DNA of 64,000 nucleotides from Chitinophagaceae bacterium (GTDB lineage: Bacteria; Bacteroidota; Bacteroidia; Chitinophagales; Chitinophagaceae), in NCBI GenBank assembly GCA_016787085.1, contig JAEUVJ010000057.1, positions 1 to 64,000 on the forward strand. The letters run 5' to 3'. The notes beneath the pieces are model-generated. The model searched no databases and was not told where the DNA came from. It saw only the letters and a list, made by a program, of their open reading frames with translations. How positions within the stretch are numbered: the stretch's first letter is position 1; the number at the start of each line of letters is the position of its first letter. A program made the position numbers and the translations under genes. Shown in pieces: positions 18,368 to 26,813 of the stretch.

Positions 18368-20902
18368 CTAGTTCCTTTTTTGATCAATTAATTTTTTTAA
18401 CTCCATCATTTGGCTTTTCAATTCATCATTGGACTTTTTTAAATCTTCGATTTGTTTCTGTTGATTGGTAATTAAAACCTGTTGCTCCTGCATACCTTTC
18501 ACCAGCGGCACAACAAATTCTGCATAACGCAAACCATAAGTGTCATTTTCATTTTTAGGCTTGTCTATTCCCGAAAAATCAAAACCAAGTTGTTTGGCGG
18601 CTGCTTCCACTTCCTGGGCTACAAAACCCGCCTGCGTAATCTGCTCTTTTTCTTTAAGCGCCATTGTGTGTACAGCCTTTCCTTTTTCACTCCATTCACT
18701 CTTATTATTCCTATGAAGAAATGCATCCAATGAAGTGGCTGAGAGATTGTAGGTAACCGGCCTGAGTTTCGTGATAAAGGCAAGCCCGGGTACATTTTCT
18801 TTTACATTTTCTTTGAAGCGCCCATCGCTTACGTTGGACCAGCCGGCCCAGCCTCCATAGGAAAGGGTGGCTGAATTACCAAATCTTGCAATGCTGGCAG
18901 CATTTATAATCGTTCCCTGGCCGATGGCTATGACATTGTAATAACCCGGTCCGGCAACATCTGTATTGGCGCCGACAAATACGTTGTTATAACCGTTGTC
19001 CCAACTGTCGCCTGCAGCATAGCCGACCGCCGTATTATACTGCGATGCTGTAGTATTATTAAGAGCCGAATGACCAAACGCAGTGTTGTAGCTTTCAGTA
19101 TTTTTATAGAGCGCCGCATAGCCGGTAGCTGTATTATCAAAACCTGCTATGTTGTAATACATCGCTGCATAACCGGTTGCGGTATTATTAATACCTGATG
19201 AATTTGAATACAAAGCAAATCCTCCGTTTGCCACATTGTAGCTGCCATTGCTTGCATAAAGGGAGGCAAAACCGTTTGCCACATTGTATTGTCCTGTTGT
19301 ATTAGAGTATAGTGCACTCACACCATTGGCCGAATTGAAGCTGGCGGTAGTATTTGATACCAGCGACTCATACCCGTTGGCTACATTATAGTCGCCGGTC
19401 GTATTATTCCGAAGCGCCCGGTAACCATTGGCTGAATTGCCTTCGCCAGTTGTATTGGAACGCAGGGCAGCGGCACCAGATGCCGAATTATAACTTCCGA
19501 TTGTGTTAGAAAGTAATGTTTCATACCCACTGGCTGTATTACTTGTGCCGTGTGTACTTGTTGTGAGTGATCTTACCCCAACTGCAGTATTATTGCTACC
19601 AGCTACGTTTGCTGCAAGTGCTGACGAGCCATTGGCGACATTATTATTGCCGTTGGAATTTAAATAAAGCGATTGATAACCGATCGCTGTATTATTAACA
19701 CCCGTCGTATTCGTTAATAAGGACTTTGAACCTATAGCGGTGTTCAAATTTCCGGCTGTGTTGTTCATTAGTGCAGAATCACCAATAGCTACGAGGTTGC
19801 TCTTGTCGGTATTATTAAATAATGCTTTTGTACCGATTGCTACATTGCTATAACCGGAAGTATTTTCATATAATGATCGGTAACCAAAAGCTGTATTCTC
19901 ATTTCCTGTAGTATTTGCTTCCAATGATTCAAACCCTGTGGCAACATTATTATTTCCTGTTGCATTATTAAACAGAGCATGAAAACCCGAAGCCGTATTG
20001 TTTGCACCGGTATTATTCCAATATAAGGCACTTGAACCAACCGCAGTGTTTGCACTCGCTGTCGTATTCCTGTTCATGGCCCATGTACCAAAAGCTGCAT
20101 TGCCTGCGCCTGTAGTATTAGATGCTAAGGCAGTTTGTCCGAACGCTGAATTATTTGCTCCGGTATTCAATACTCCCGCATTCGATCCAAAAAAAGAATT
20201 ACCTCCTGCCGTGGTGTTCTCTCTTCCTGCATTATCTCCTACAAATGTGTTGGATGCCCCGGTTGTATTTTTCATACCGGTTGCTGAGCCGATAAATACA
20301 CTACCAGGTACAGTATTTACCTGGCCCGCATCTGTTCCAATTATCGTCGTCCATGATCCTGTATTACCTTTCCCTGCTTTATACCCAATCCTGATTCCAT
20401 AATTACCTGTTCCGGAATTGTAACCTGTGGAATCACCAATATTCGTATTACCCACACCTGTAGCAGTTTCACCTGAACCTGCGCCTACATAATAATTACC
20501 TGCAACAGCATCCAACCGGCCAATCCATTTATTATTTTGCCGGAAACTGACGGCATAATTGTCTGTAGTGCCGATAAAGTTATTGGCAGGAAGTGTTCCG
20601 CTGTTACCTGTCAATCCCCACCCGCTCTTATACGTAACAGTTTGCCAGTTAGGAACAGTTGACGACCCCATATTCACCATCAACTGGTTGGTGACAGAAT
20701 CATAGACCATCAGCCCTTTTGCGGGAGCACCGATGGCAGTAATTGCTGCTGTGCTCATCCGGGGAATCAACAACCCCTTATTAGTGCTGGAAATATCAAC
20801 TCCGGCAGATGCATGGGGAGCATTTGTACCGATCCCGATATTCTGGGAAAAGGAATTGCCGGTAATAAATAAAAAACAGGCCAGGACAGATATTATTCTC
20901 AT
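18368..20902 (-). CDS. secreted S74 tail-fibre-like protein (longer paralogue)
   Basis: An 844-residue protein with signal peptide MRIISVLACFLFITGNSFS and the shared opening QNIGIGTNAPHASAGVDIS. From about residue 150 to 660 it has some 29 repeats of 16-17 residues, for example GYRALRNNTTGDYNVAN and GVSALYSNTTGQYNVAN. The repeats resemble YadA-type head repeats but have a longer period. The S74 domain follows (VSDGRFKENVKENV, KLRPVTYNL, GFVAQEVEAAAKQLGFDF) and then a coiled coil. It probably assembles as a trimeric surface fibre that sheds its chaperone (inference). The 51-bp DNA period makes the locus prone to slippage, so copy number may vary between strains. It is first in a two-gene operon; a sensor kinase gene diverges from it. 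Confidence 0.8.
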   Translation of the reverse strand: MRIISVLACFLFITGNSFSQNIGIGTNAPHASAGVDISSTNKGLLIPRMSTAAITAIGAPAKGLMVYDSVTNQLMVNMGSSTVPNWQTVTYKSGWGLTGNSGTLPANNFIGTTDNYAVSFRQNNKWIGRLDAVAGNYYVGAGSGETATGVGNTNIGDSTGYNSGTGNYGIRIGYKAGKGNTGSWTTIIGTDAGQVNTVPGSVFIGSATGMKNTTGASNTFVGDNAGRENTTAGGNSFFGSNAGVLNTGANNSAFGQTALASNTTGAGNAAFGTWAMNRNTTASANTAVGSSALYWNNTGANNTASGFHALFNNATGNNNVATGFESLEANTTGNENTAFGYRSLYENTSGYSNVAIGTKALFNNTDKSNLVAIGDSALMNNTAGNLNTAIGSKSLLTNTTGVNNTAIGYQSLYLNSNGNNNVANGSSALAANVAGSNNTAVGVRSLTTSTHGTSNTASGYETLLSNTIGSYNSASGAAALRSNTTGEGNSANGYRALRNNTTGDYNVANGYESLVSNTTASFNSANGVSALYSNTTGQYNVANGFASLYASNGSYNVANGGFALYSNSSGINNTATGYAAMYYNIAGFDNTATGYAALYKNTESYNTAFGHSALNNTTASQYNTAVGYAAGDSWDNGYNNVFVGANTDVAGPGYYNVIAIGQGTIINAASIARFGNSATLSYGGWAGWSNVSDGRFKENVKENVPGLAFITKLRPVTYNLSATSLDAFLHRNNKSEWSEKGKAVHTMALKEKEQITQAGFVAQEVEAAAKQLGFDFSGIDKPKNENDTYGLRYAEFVVPLVKGMQEQQVLITNQQKQIEDLKKSNDELKSQMMELKKLIDQKRN
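18950..20450 (-). repeat. coding tandem repeat, 51-bp period
   Basis: About 29 degenerate units of 16-17 codons inside the longer S74 gene. Units share Gly at position 1, Leu near 5, Asn near 8 and Asn-x-Ala near the end. They are diverged at DNA level, so this is an old expansion. Confidence 0.8.
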
Positions 20903-21065
20903 ATAGCGTTTTTAGTTCCAGGTATAATGCATAATGAAATTTAGTCCATATTCAAAGTGCCTTTGGTCCGAATGCATAAACGGCGGCCGGTTTTGTGTTT
21001 CCGGTAGCAGATTGTACAAAAAATTTTTACCCCGGTTTTGAGTTAACGGCGGGCGCAGTATCATT

Positions 21066-21117
21066 AGCGGCATGATTCACAGTATTATTTTCAGCGGGCC
21101 GGGAGAATGATGCCGCT
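21066..21117. promoter_or_regulatory. inverted repeat in front of the propeller kinase gene
   Basis: Arms AGCGGCATGATTC (21066-21078) and GAATGATGCCGCT (21105-21117) are complementary at 12 of 13 positions, separated by 26 bp. They lie 62-113 bp before the kinase start in the 276-bp divergent spacer. A regulator site is possible; function unproven. Confidence 0.4.
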
Positions 21118-21178
21118 TCGTGGTACGGATATGATTATAGGATTAACTTTATAGTCATCAGGAGCATTGAGAAAACCA

Positions 21179-24100
21179 ATGTCAGTACGCAGTATCCCAT
21201 TTTTCTTCTTTTATTCAGTTCTTGCGGTATTGTCTGCATTACCAGCGGATGCACAGTACGATGCAAATGACTTTGTACGCTATTCTGTCAAAGACGGGCT
21301 GAGTGATAACTATGTTTACAGCATCCAGCAGGATGATCTCGGCTATCTGTGGATCGGCACAGAAAACGGGCTGAACCGTTTCGACGGGCATTCTTTCCGG
21401 AATTTTTACCAGGGCACCGCTGCGTTACCGCTGCGGTCAAACTTAGTGTGGAAACTGAAGCGGTTTGGCCCGCATGAACTGGGTATTATCAGTCTCAGTG
21501 GTTTCCAGGTACTGAATACAAAAGATTTTTCCTTTACTGATTATATAGTCCCCGACAGTACATCCTTTACTACTTATCTTAATTACGCACTGGATGCAGT
21601 TCCTTTGCCAGGTCAATCTTATGCACTCGCTTCCGGGGCCGGTTTTTATGTCTTCAATAAGAAAGGAGAAATCATCTATCGCTATGACAAGTACCATCCG
21701 GAAGACGTTGACAAAAAAAGAATACTCTTCGGCCGCAAGATCATTCCACTGAATGAAAAGAACTATATCGTATATGTGGATGAAGAGGGAATGGCAACCT
21801 ATGATACAGAAAAGAGATCATTAAACGAAATAGCCCTGGATGACCGCCAATGGCAATCCTTTTACCATCCGGCGCAGGAAAAGATCGGGTACTGGATAGA
21901 CCAATTCATGATCAATCCCAATGAGTTTATTTTTATCCAACAAAAATCAGACAGCATTGTATATTACGATCATTCGCTAAAGAAATCTGTTTATTCAACA
22001 TACCCTTTTGACAGGGCTCTGGAACTGGATTGGAGAAGTAAAATAACCCAGCTGGATGAAACCACTTTTGCTCTCAACTCCTATAGAAACGGTTTCTTTA
22101 TTTTTCATCTCGATAAAACAACAGGTAAAATAACTTTTGATCCCAAAAAATATTTGCCAGAATACAGGATCAATTGTCTTTTTCTCGATAAAGACAAAAA
22201 GCTGTGGGCAGGAACACGCAAAGGAATATTATACCAAAGGCAGGCTTCTTTATTTATCAAAAGCAATCGCTATCCTGTAGAACCGCCGGACAATCCTGCA
22301 CCGGGTTTTAGTGATGCATTTTGCTATAAAGGTAAAATATACGCCGGCCGCTTTTCCCGATACAACGGGCTGATCATAATTGATACTGCTACTAAGCAAT
22401 TAGAAAAACGGGTCGAATTTTATGGCCGTGATAATTTCTGGAATGAAGTTGCTTCTATTCAAATGTATCACCCCGATACATTGTGGATCGGAACAAACGG
22501 GGGCATACTCTGGTTTGACACAAAAAGTTATCGCTATGGCAAGGTATTGGATGAAAAAAAGTACCCCTTTGCGGCCGACCTTGCTATATTGAATACGGTG
22601 GATAAAAATGGTGATGCCTGGTTCTGCTATATGCTCGGTGGCGTAGCAGGGCGTTATCATATCTCCACAAGAACGTTTACATTTTTTACACCCGGTACAA
22701 AACCTGCATTGCCATTCAGCAAAACAAAAAGCGTAGTGACGGATGCGTATGGCGATACCTGGTTAGGCGGTCATGCATTGGCCAGATGGAATAACACTAT
22801 GAAAAGCTTCGACACACTGATAAAAGTTTATGGCGGCCCCAATAAGTTCAATGATGATATACTGACCTTGTCAGCAGATGATAAAGGATCATTGTGGTTA
22901 CATAATACTGATAATGGATTATTAGAGTACAAGATCAAAGAAAAAAAATTCATCGCTTACACGGTCAATGATGGATTGCCATCAGCCCAGATACGATGCC
23001 TGAGCCCTGTGGTGGATAATATACTGTGGCTGGGTGGTGTCAATTATTTAGCTCAGTTTAACACAGCTACAAAGAAAACCGTGATCTATGATTACCGTGA
23101 TGGGTTACCTGAAGAATTTCCCGGCAGCCGGAAGATAGCCTACGACCCCGGTAGCAGAAAGTTTTATCTTTTTTGCAGCGATTACCTCGCGGAGTTCCTT
23201 CATCAAACGCAGGCATATATTGACTCCAATAAAACAATATTGATACAGGAGCTTATTATTAACAACAAAACGTCGTTACATCATCCTTCCGATACCATCG
23301 TATTACCTTATACTCAAAACGACGTTTCCGTCCTTTTTAACATCCTCAGCTTTGATTCACCCGATAATTACAGGTTTGAATATAAGCTGAACAATACCGA
23401 TACATGGGCAAGCCTTGGCGATCAGCGAAGCATTAATCTGAATGCGCTGCAATCAGGAAGTTATATTGTTCATATCAAAGCCATCAATAAATACGGTAAG
23501 GAAACGATAAAGAACTTTACCATTACCATTAAACCCCCATTCTGGAAAACACCCTTGTTCTTTACGGCTGCCGGTTTATTGATATCACTTCTTATCTGGC
23601 TGATCTATAAAAACAGGGTGAGGCAGATACGCCAGAGGGCTAATATTGACAAGCTGCTTGCGCAAACAGAGCTAAAGGCATTGCATTCACAGATGAACCC
23701 CCATTTTATTTTCAACAGCCTTAACAGCATCCGGGAAATGATACTCAATAACGAGAACCGGGAAGCATCGCACTACCTCAGCAAATTTGCCCAGCTCATC
23801 CGCATTACTCTTGACCAATCGGGGCAGTCATTTGTGTCCCTGCGCAACACATTAGACTATCTGCATCGCTATATTGAAATGGAAAAGATCAGGAACAATC
23901 ATTTTAACTGTACCCTTCACGTTGATCCGGAACTGGACCCTGATGAAACGACACTGCCACCTATGCTGATACAACCTTTTATTGAAAACTCGATCTGGCA
24001 TGGCGCTAACGGGAGTCGTAAAATGATCAATATCCTTGTCAGTTTTAAAAAACAAAATACACAATTAGTGTGTACTATTGATGATGACGGTATCGGCATT

Positions 24101-24316
24101 GACCAGTCACTTCTTTCCAAAAGCGGGAGCAATCAGCTACACAACCCGTATGGGATAGCCAATATCCAAAACCGGATAAAACTATTAAATGAAAAAAATG
24201 CGGATAAAAGCTCTGTTTTGATCATGGACAAAAAAAATATTCCCGGTTCAGCCGAAAGGGGTACATTGGTCACACTGCGACTGCCACTTGAAATACATGC
24301 CTATGAAAAAGATTAA
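21179..24316 (+). CDS. two-component propeller sensor histidine kinase (LytS-type kinase domain)
   Basis: A 1045-residue kinase starting at ATG 21179 (MSVRSIPFFFFYSVLAVLS, signal peptide); a TTG four codons earlier is less likely. The periplasmic part begins with the propeller signature YSVKDGLSDNYVYSIQQDDLGYLWIGTENGLNRFDG and continues as a two-blade-set beta-propeller. A Y_Y_Y-type domain follows (about 700-790), then one membrane helix (about 797-815) and a His_kinase domain with phospho-His842 in MNPHFIFNSLNSIREM, plus DDDGIGID and GIANIQNRIKLL of the ATPase. It lacks the usual fused response regulator of hybrid kinases; the partner is the LytTR gene that overlaps its 3' end. It lies beside the S74 operon and may respond to surface polymers. 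Confidence 0.9.
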   Translation: MSVRSIPFFFFYSVLAVLSALPADAQYDANDFVRYSVKDGLSDNYVYSIQQDDLGYLWIGTENGLNRFDGHSFRNFYQGTAALPLRSNLVWKLKRFGPHELGIISLSGFQVLNTKDFSFTDYIVPDSTSFTTYLNYALDAVPLPGQSYALASGAGFYVFNKKGEIIYRYDKYHPEDVDKKRILFGRKIIPLNEKNYIVYVDEEGMATYDTEKRSLNEIALDDRQWQSFYHPAQEKIGYWIDQFMINPNEFIFIQQKSDSIVYYDHSLKKSVYSTYPFDRALELDWRSKITQLDETTFALNSYRNGFFIFHLDKTTGKITFDPKKYLPEYRINCLFLDKDKKLWAGTRKGILYQRQASLFIKSNRYPVEPPDNPAPGFSDAFCYKGKIYAGRFSRYNGLIIIDTATKQLEKRVEFYGRDNFWNEVASIQMYHPDTLWIGTNGGILWFDTKSYRYGKVLDEKKYPFAADLAILNTVDKNGDAWFCYMLGGVAGRYHISTRTFTFFTPGTKPALPFSKTKSVVTDAYGDTWLGGHALARWNNTMKSFDTLIKVYGGPNKFNDDILTLSADDKGSLWLHNTDNGLLEYKIKEKKFIAYTVNDGLPSAQIRCLSPVVDNILWLGGVNYLAQFNTATKKTVIYDYRDGLPEEFPGSRKIAYDPGSRKFYLFCSDYLAEFLHQTQAYIDSNKTILIQELIINNKTSLHHPSDTIVLPYTQNDVSVLFNILSFDSPDNYRFEYKLNNTDTWASLGDQRSINLNALQSGSYIVHIKAINKYGKETIKNFTITIKPPFWKTPLFFTAAGLLISLLIWLIYKNRVRQIRQRANIDKLLAQTELKALHSQMNPHFIFNSLNSIREMILNNENREASHYLSKFAQLIRITLDQSGQSFVSLRNTLDYLHRYIEMEKIRNNHFNCTLHVDPELDPDETTLPPMLIQPFIENSIWHGANGSRKMINILVSFKKQNTQLVCTIDDDGIGIDQSLLSKSGSNQLHNPYGIANIQNRIKLLNEKNADKSSVLIMDKKNIPGSAERGTLVTLRLPLEIHAYEKD

Positions 24317-25070
24317 GGCTATACTGATAGATGATGAACCACGGGGGCTGAGTTCGCTGCAAAAGCTGTTGCAGATGAACTGTCCTGACGTTGACATTAT
24401 TAGTTGCTGCAGCGATGCAGCTGAAGCCAGAGAAAAGATCATTGCACTCCGTCCTGAACTCGTCTTCTTAGACATTGCCATGCCTGAAACCAATGGCTTT
24501 GAGCTATTACAAAAACTACCTGCAATTAACTTTGAGGTCATCTTTATAACAGCACATAACAATTATATGACGCAGGCTTTCCGCTTCAGCGCAGTGGATT
24601 ACCTGCTTAAACCTGTAGAAGAAGACCTGCTGACCGAAGCAGTAAAAAGAGCTGGTAAACGTATTGAAGAAAAAGACGGCGCCCTTCAGATAGAAACACT
24701 CCTGCATAATATCCGGCATAAGAATGCACCACAAAAGATCAAACTTTGTATCCCTTCCTTAAGAGGTTTCCAGGTAGTAGAGATCAATGAGATCATTTAT
24801 TGCGAGGCCAGCAGCAACTATACCAACTTTCACTTTACCAGCCGGCCTTCTATCTGTGCATCGAAGGCCATACATGAGTATGAAGAACTACTGGCAGACA
24901 GCAATTTTGTCCGTGTTCATAAATCTTTTGTGGTAAATCTTGAGCATGTAAAAGAATATATCCGGGGAGAAGGCGGCTCCGTCATCCTTTCCAATAATTA
25001 CGAAGTGGAAGTATCCAGGAGAAAGAAAGATATGCTGATGACGCGGATGAAAGAATATTATAAATTCTAA
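24303..25070 (+). CDS. LytTR-family response regulator
   Basis: A 255-residue regulator with a receiver domain (acid pocket DDEP at 10-13, phospho-Asp57 in LVFLDIAMPE, Lys in LLKPVEE) and a C-terminal LytTR DNA-binding domain (about 150-250: VEINEIIYCEASSNYTNFHF, FVRVHKSFVVNLEHV). LytTR proteins bind imperfect direct repeats. The start chosen is MKKIKAILIDDEP; an ATG two codons earlier is also possible. It overlaps the kinase stop by 14 bp, so the pair is translationally coupled and forms a LytS/LytR-type system. Confidence 0.92.
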   Translation: MKKIKAILIDDEPRGLSSLQKLLQMNCPDVDIISCCSDAAEAREKIIALRPELVFLDIAMPETNGFELLQKLPAINFEVIFITAHNNYMTQAFRFSAVDYLLKPVEEDLLTEAVKRAGKRIEEKDGALQIETLLHNIRHKNAPQKIKLCIPSLRGFQVVEINEIIYCEASSNYTNFHFTSRPSICASKAIHEYEELLADSNFVRVHKSFVVNLEHVKEYIRGEGGSVILSNNYEVEVSRRKKDMLMTRMKEYYKF

Positions 25071-25075
25071 GCCAT

Positions 25076-25879
25076 TCAGATACTGATCTCCCCTTTCATA
25101 TAGAAAACACATTTCCCTCCCATCTGCACCCTGTCGCCTTTTTGCACCACCCATAAATGGCCGCCTCTTTTTGATAGCTGTTTGGCTTCCATTTTAGTTT
25201 TACCTAGTTTTTCACTCCAGAAAGGGATCAGTTGCGAATGGGCTGAGCCCGTTACGGGGTCTTCATCTACACCGATAGATGGCGCAAAGAACCTTGATAC
25301 AAAATCCACTTTTTTTCCCGGCGCCGTGATAATGATCTTTTCTCCTGTTTTCTTTATCAGGGTAAAATCAGGTTCTGCATTTTTTATATCCTCCTCGCTG
25401 TTTAATTCCACCAGCAGGTCACGATGTTTATATACACCCACTATTTCTTTTATACCCAGTGCAGCCTCCAGTCCGTCAGGATAGTTGCTTATCCTTTCTG
25501 GTTTCCATGAAGGAAAATCCATCGAAATAATATCTTTTTCCCGGGTGATGATCAGCGGGCCACTTTTGGAATGAAAGGTGATAGAAGGCCTTTTATATCC
25601 AAGTATATTAAACAATACATAAGCGCTTGCCAGTGTGGCATGCCCGCAAAGATTGATCTCCGCACCGGGAGTGAACCATCTTATATCGTAATCGGCCCCC
25701 TTCTGACTTCCCCCCAGGGGGGAAGAAGCGGGCACAAAGAATACCGTCTCCGCCAGGTTATTTTCCATGGCCAGGTTTTGCATCAGTTCATCATTGATCC
25801 ATTTGTCCAACGGGATCACGGCAGCAGGATTTCCAGCGAAAAGCTTGTCCGTGAAAGCATCTACCTGGTAAAGTGTCAT
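25076..25879 (-). CDS. PhzF family isomerase-like protein
   Basis: A 267-residue protein of the PhzF/diaminopimelate-epimerase fold. The family opening YQVDAFTDKLFAGNPAAV, the catalytic Glu region NLAETVFFV, the substrate segment DIRWFTPGAEINLCGHATLASA and the DPVTGSAHSQLIPFW motif are all present, so it should be an active isomerase-type enzyme; substrates of non-phenazine members are mostly unknown. Between the catalytic Glu segment and DIRWFTP there is an extra loop, SSPLGGSQKGA, encoded by a 19-bp perfect palindrome at 25707-25725. I read this as a small in-frame repeat insertion. The gene converges on the LytTR gene. Confidence 0.9.
   Translation of the reverse strand: MTLYQVDAFTDKLFAGNPAAVIPLDKWINDELMQNLAMENNLAETVFFVPASSPLGGSQKGADYDIRWFTPGAEINLCGHATLASAYVLFNILGYKRPSITFHSKSGPLIITREKDIISMDFPSWKPERISNYPDGLEAALGIKEIVGVYKHRDLLVELNSEEDIKNAEPDFTLIKKTGEKIIITAPGKKVDFVSRFFAPSIGVDEDPVTGSAHSQLIPFWSEKLGKTKMEAKQLSKRGGHLWVVQKGDRVQMGGKCVFYMKGEISI
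25707..25725. repeat. palindromic insertion inside the PhzF gene
   Basis: CTTCCCCCCAGGGGGGAAG has perfect 9-bp arms around a single A. It codes for part of a non-conserved loop and keeps the frame. It resembles short G/C-rich palindromes scattered in Bacteroidota genomes. Confidence 0.55.
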
Positions 25880-25968
25880 AACTTGTTTTATAGTACAAAA
25901 CTAAACTGCATTGACTATCTGAACTGGAGCAGATAACAGTATTATATGTATATCAGTTTACGGGCAAT

Positions 25969-26595
25969 CTAGCTACTTCTCTCATTGCTATAGAACCGGG
26001 GTAATGAAAGCCGGAATCGAACAGCCAAAACCCTGATAACAAAAATGAGCAGGATACAGGTGATCTTTGAGAGACTGGGGTCTATGTTCATTTCTCTGAA
26101 TAAAAAATAGGCCAGTCCTCCTGCAATACAAGCCATGGCATAGATCTCTTTGCGGAAAAGCAGGGGCACCTCATTGAGTAATACATCCCTGATCACACCG
26201 CCAAAACAGGCAGTAATGGTACCTAATGTAATGCACACACCGATGCTGAAATGTTTGTCAATGGCCATTTCGATGCCTATGATCGTGAATAACCCTAAAC
26301 CCAGTGCATCAAACAGAAACAAGGTGGTGGTGAACTGTTTCAGAAAACGGCCGAAAAACATGGTGGCAATAGCAGCGGAAAAGATAACAATGGTGGCCGC
26401 TTCGTTTCGCAGCCAGCTGACAGGTAAATTACCGATCATGATATCACGTAACGTGCCGCCCCCGATAGCGGTAACAAAAGAAAGAACCAATACGCCAAAA
26501 GGATCCAGCTTCTTCTGCATAGCAAGGAATGCACCCGAAACCGCGAATGCAAAGGAGCCAAGAATATCAATGATCAGCAGAAATTGATTGGGCAT
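25969..26595 (-). CDS. TRIC-type cation channel (UPF0126) family membrane protein
   Basis: A 208-residue protein with about seven hydrophobic segments, made of two repeats of the UPF0126/TRIC domain. It shows LGSFAFAVSGAFLAMQKKLDPFGVLVLSFVTAIGGGTLRD in the first half and TLGTITACFGGVIRDVLLNEVPLLFRKE in the second. Bacterial members form trimeric potassium-permeable channels; some were earlier called glycine transporters. The stop falls close to the end of the fold, with a short basic tail. A gene remnant lies upstream. Confidence 0.9.
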   Translation of the reverse strand: MPNQFLLIIDILGSFAFAVSGAFLAMQKKLDPFGVLVLSFVTAIGGGTLRDIMIGNLPVSWLRNEAATIVIFSAAIATMFFGRFLKQFTTTLFLFDALGLGLFTIIGIEMAIDKHFSIGVCITLGTITACFGGVIRDVLLNEVPLLFRKEIYAMACIAGGLAYFLFREMNIDPSLSKITCILLIFVIRVLAVRFRLSLPRFYSNERSS

Positions 26596-26614
26596 GTATA
26601 TAAATAATCAATAG

Positions 26615-26806
26615 GCAATTAGCAATAGACAATAAAGAAAAAAAACTGGCCTCTCAGTACTTATCCGGATTGTTGATCATGTGGTTCAAAAGCCTTCCAA
26701 TCTCTTCGTTTCTTAAAATCAGTTTTTGGTGTACTTCCTTTTTGATGTAATTACAAGCTTCTGAAAAATCTGCTACTACTTTTTAGCCTTCCCTGTTGCT
26801 AATTGC
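26615..26806. repeat. inverted repeat flanking the four-helix-bundle remnant
   Basis: GCAATTAGCAA at 26615-26625 and its exact complement TTGCTAATTGC at 26796-26806 bracket the remnant. With the bases outside, 14 of 15 positions match. Confidence 0.6.
26654..26782 (-). pseudogene. C-terminal remnant of a four-helix-bundle (S23-type) protein
   Basis: The minus strand encodes 42 residues ending EEIGRLLNHMINNPDKY before a TGA, the characteristic C-terminus of the small four-helix-bundle proteins first seen in 23S rRNA intervening sequences. Just upstream the frame meets a TAA, and no helix 1-3 sequence follows, so the first two thirds are lost. No rRNA is nearby. These genes are often mobile or scattered in Bacteroidota. 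Confidence 0.7.
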
Positions 26807-26813
26807 TTATTTC

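Noticed and set aside
18368..20902. 51-bp periodic repeats that could look like a CRISPR array
   Set aside because: The repeats are diverged, in frame, have no unique spacers and lie within one long protein-coding gene. No cas gene is seen.
26641..26813. 23S rRNA intervening sequence or rRNA operon nearby
   Set aside because: The four-helix-bundle remnant belongs to that protein family, but no rRNA sequence is present.
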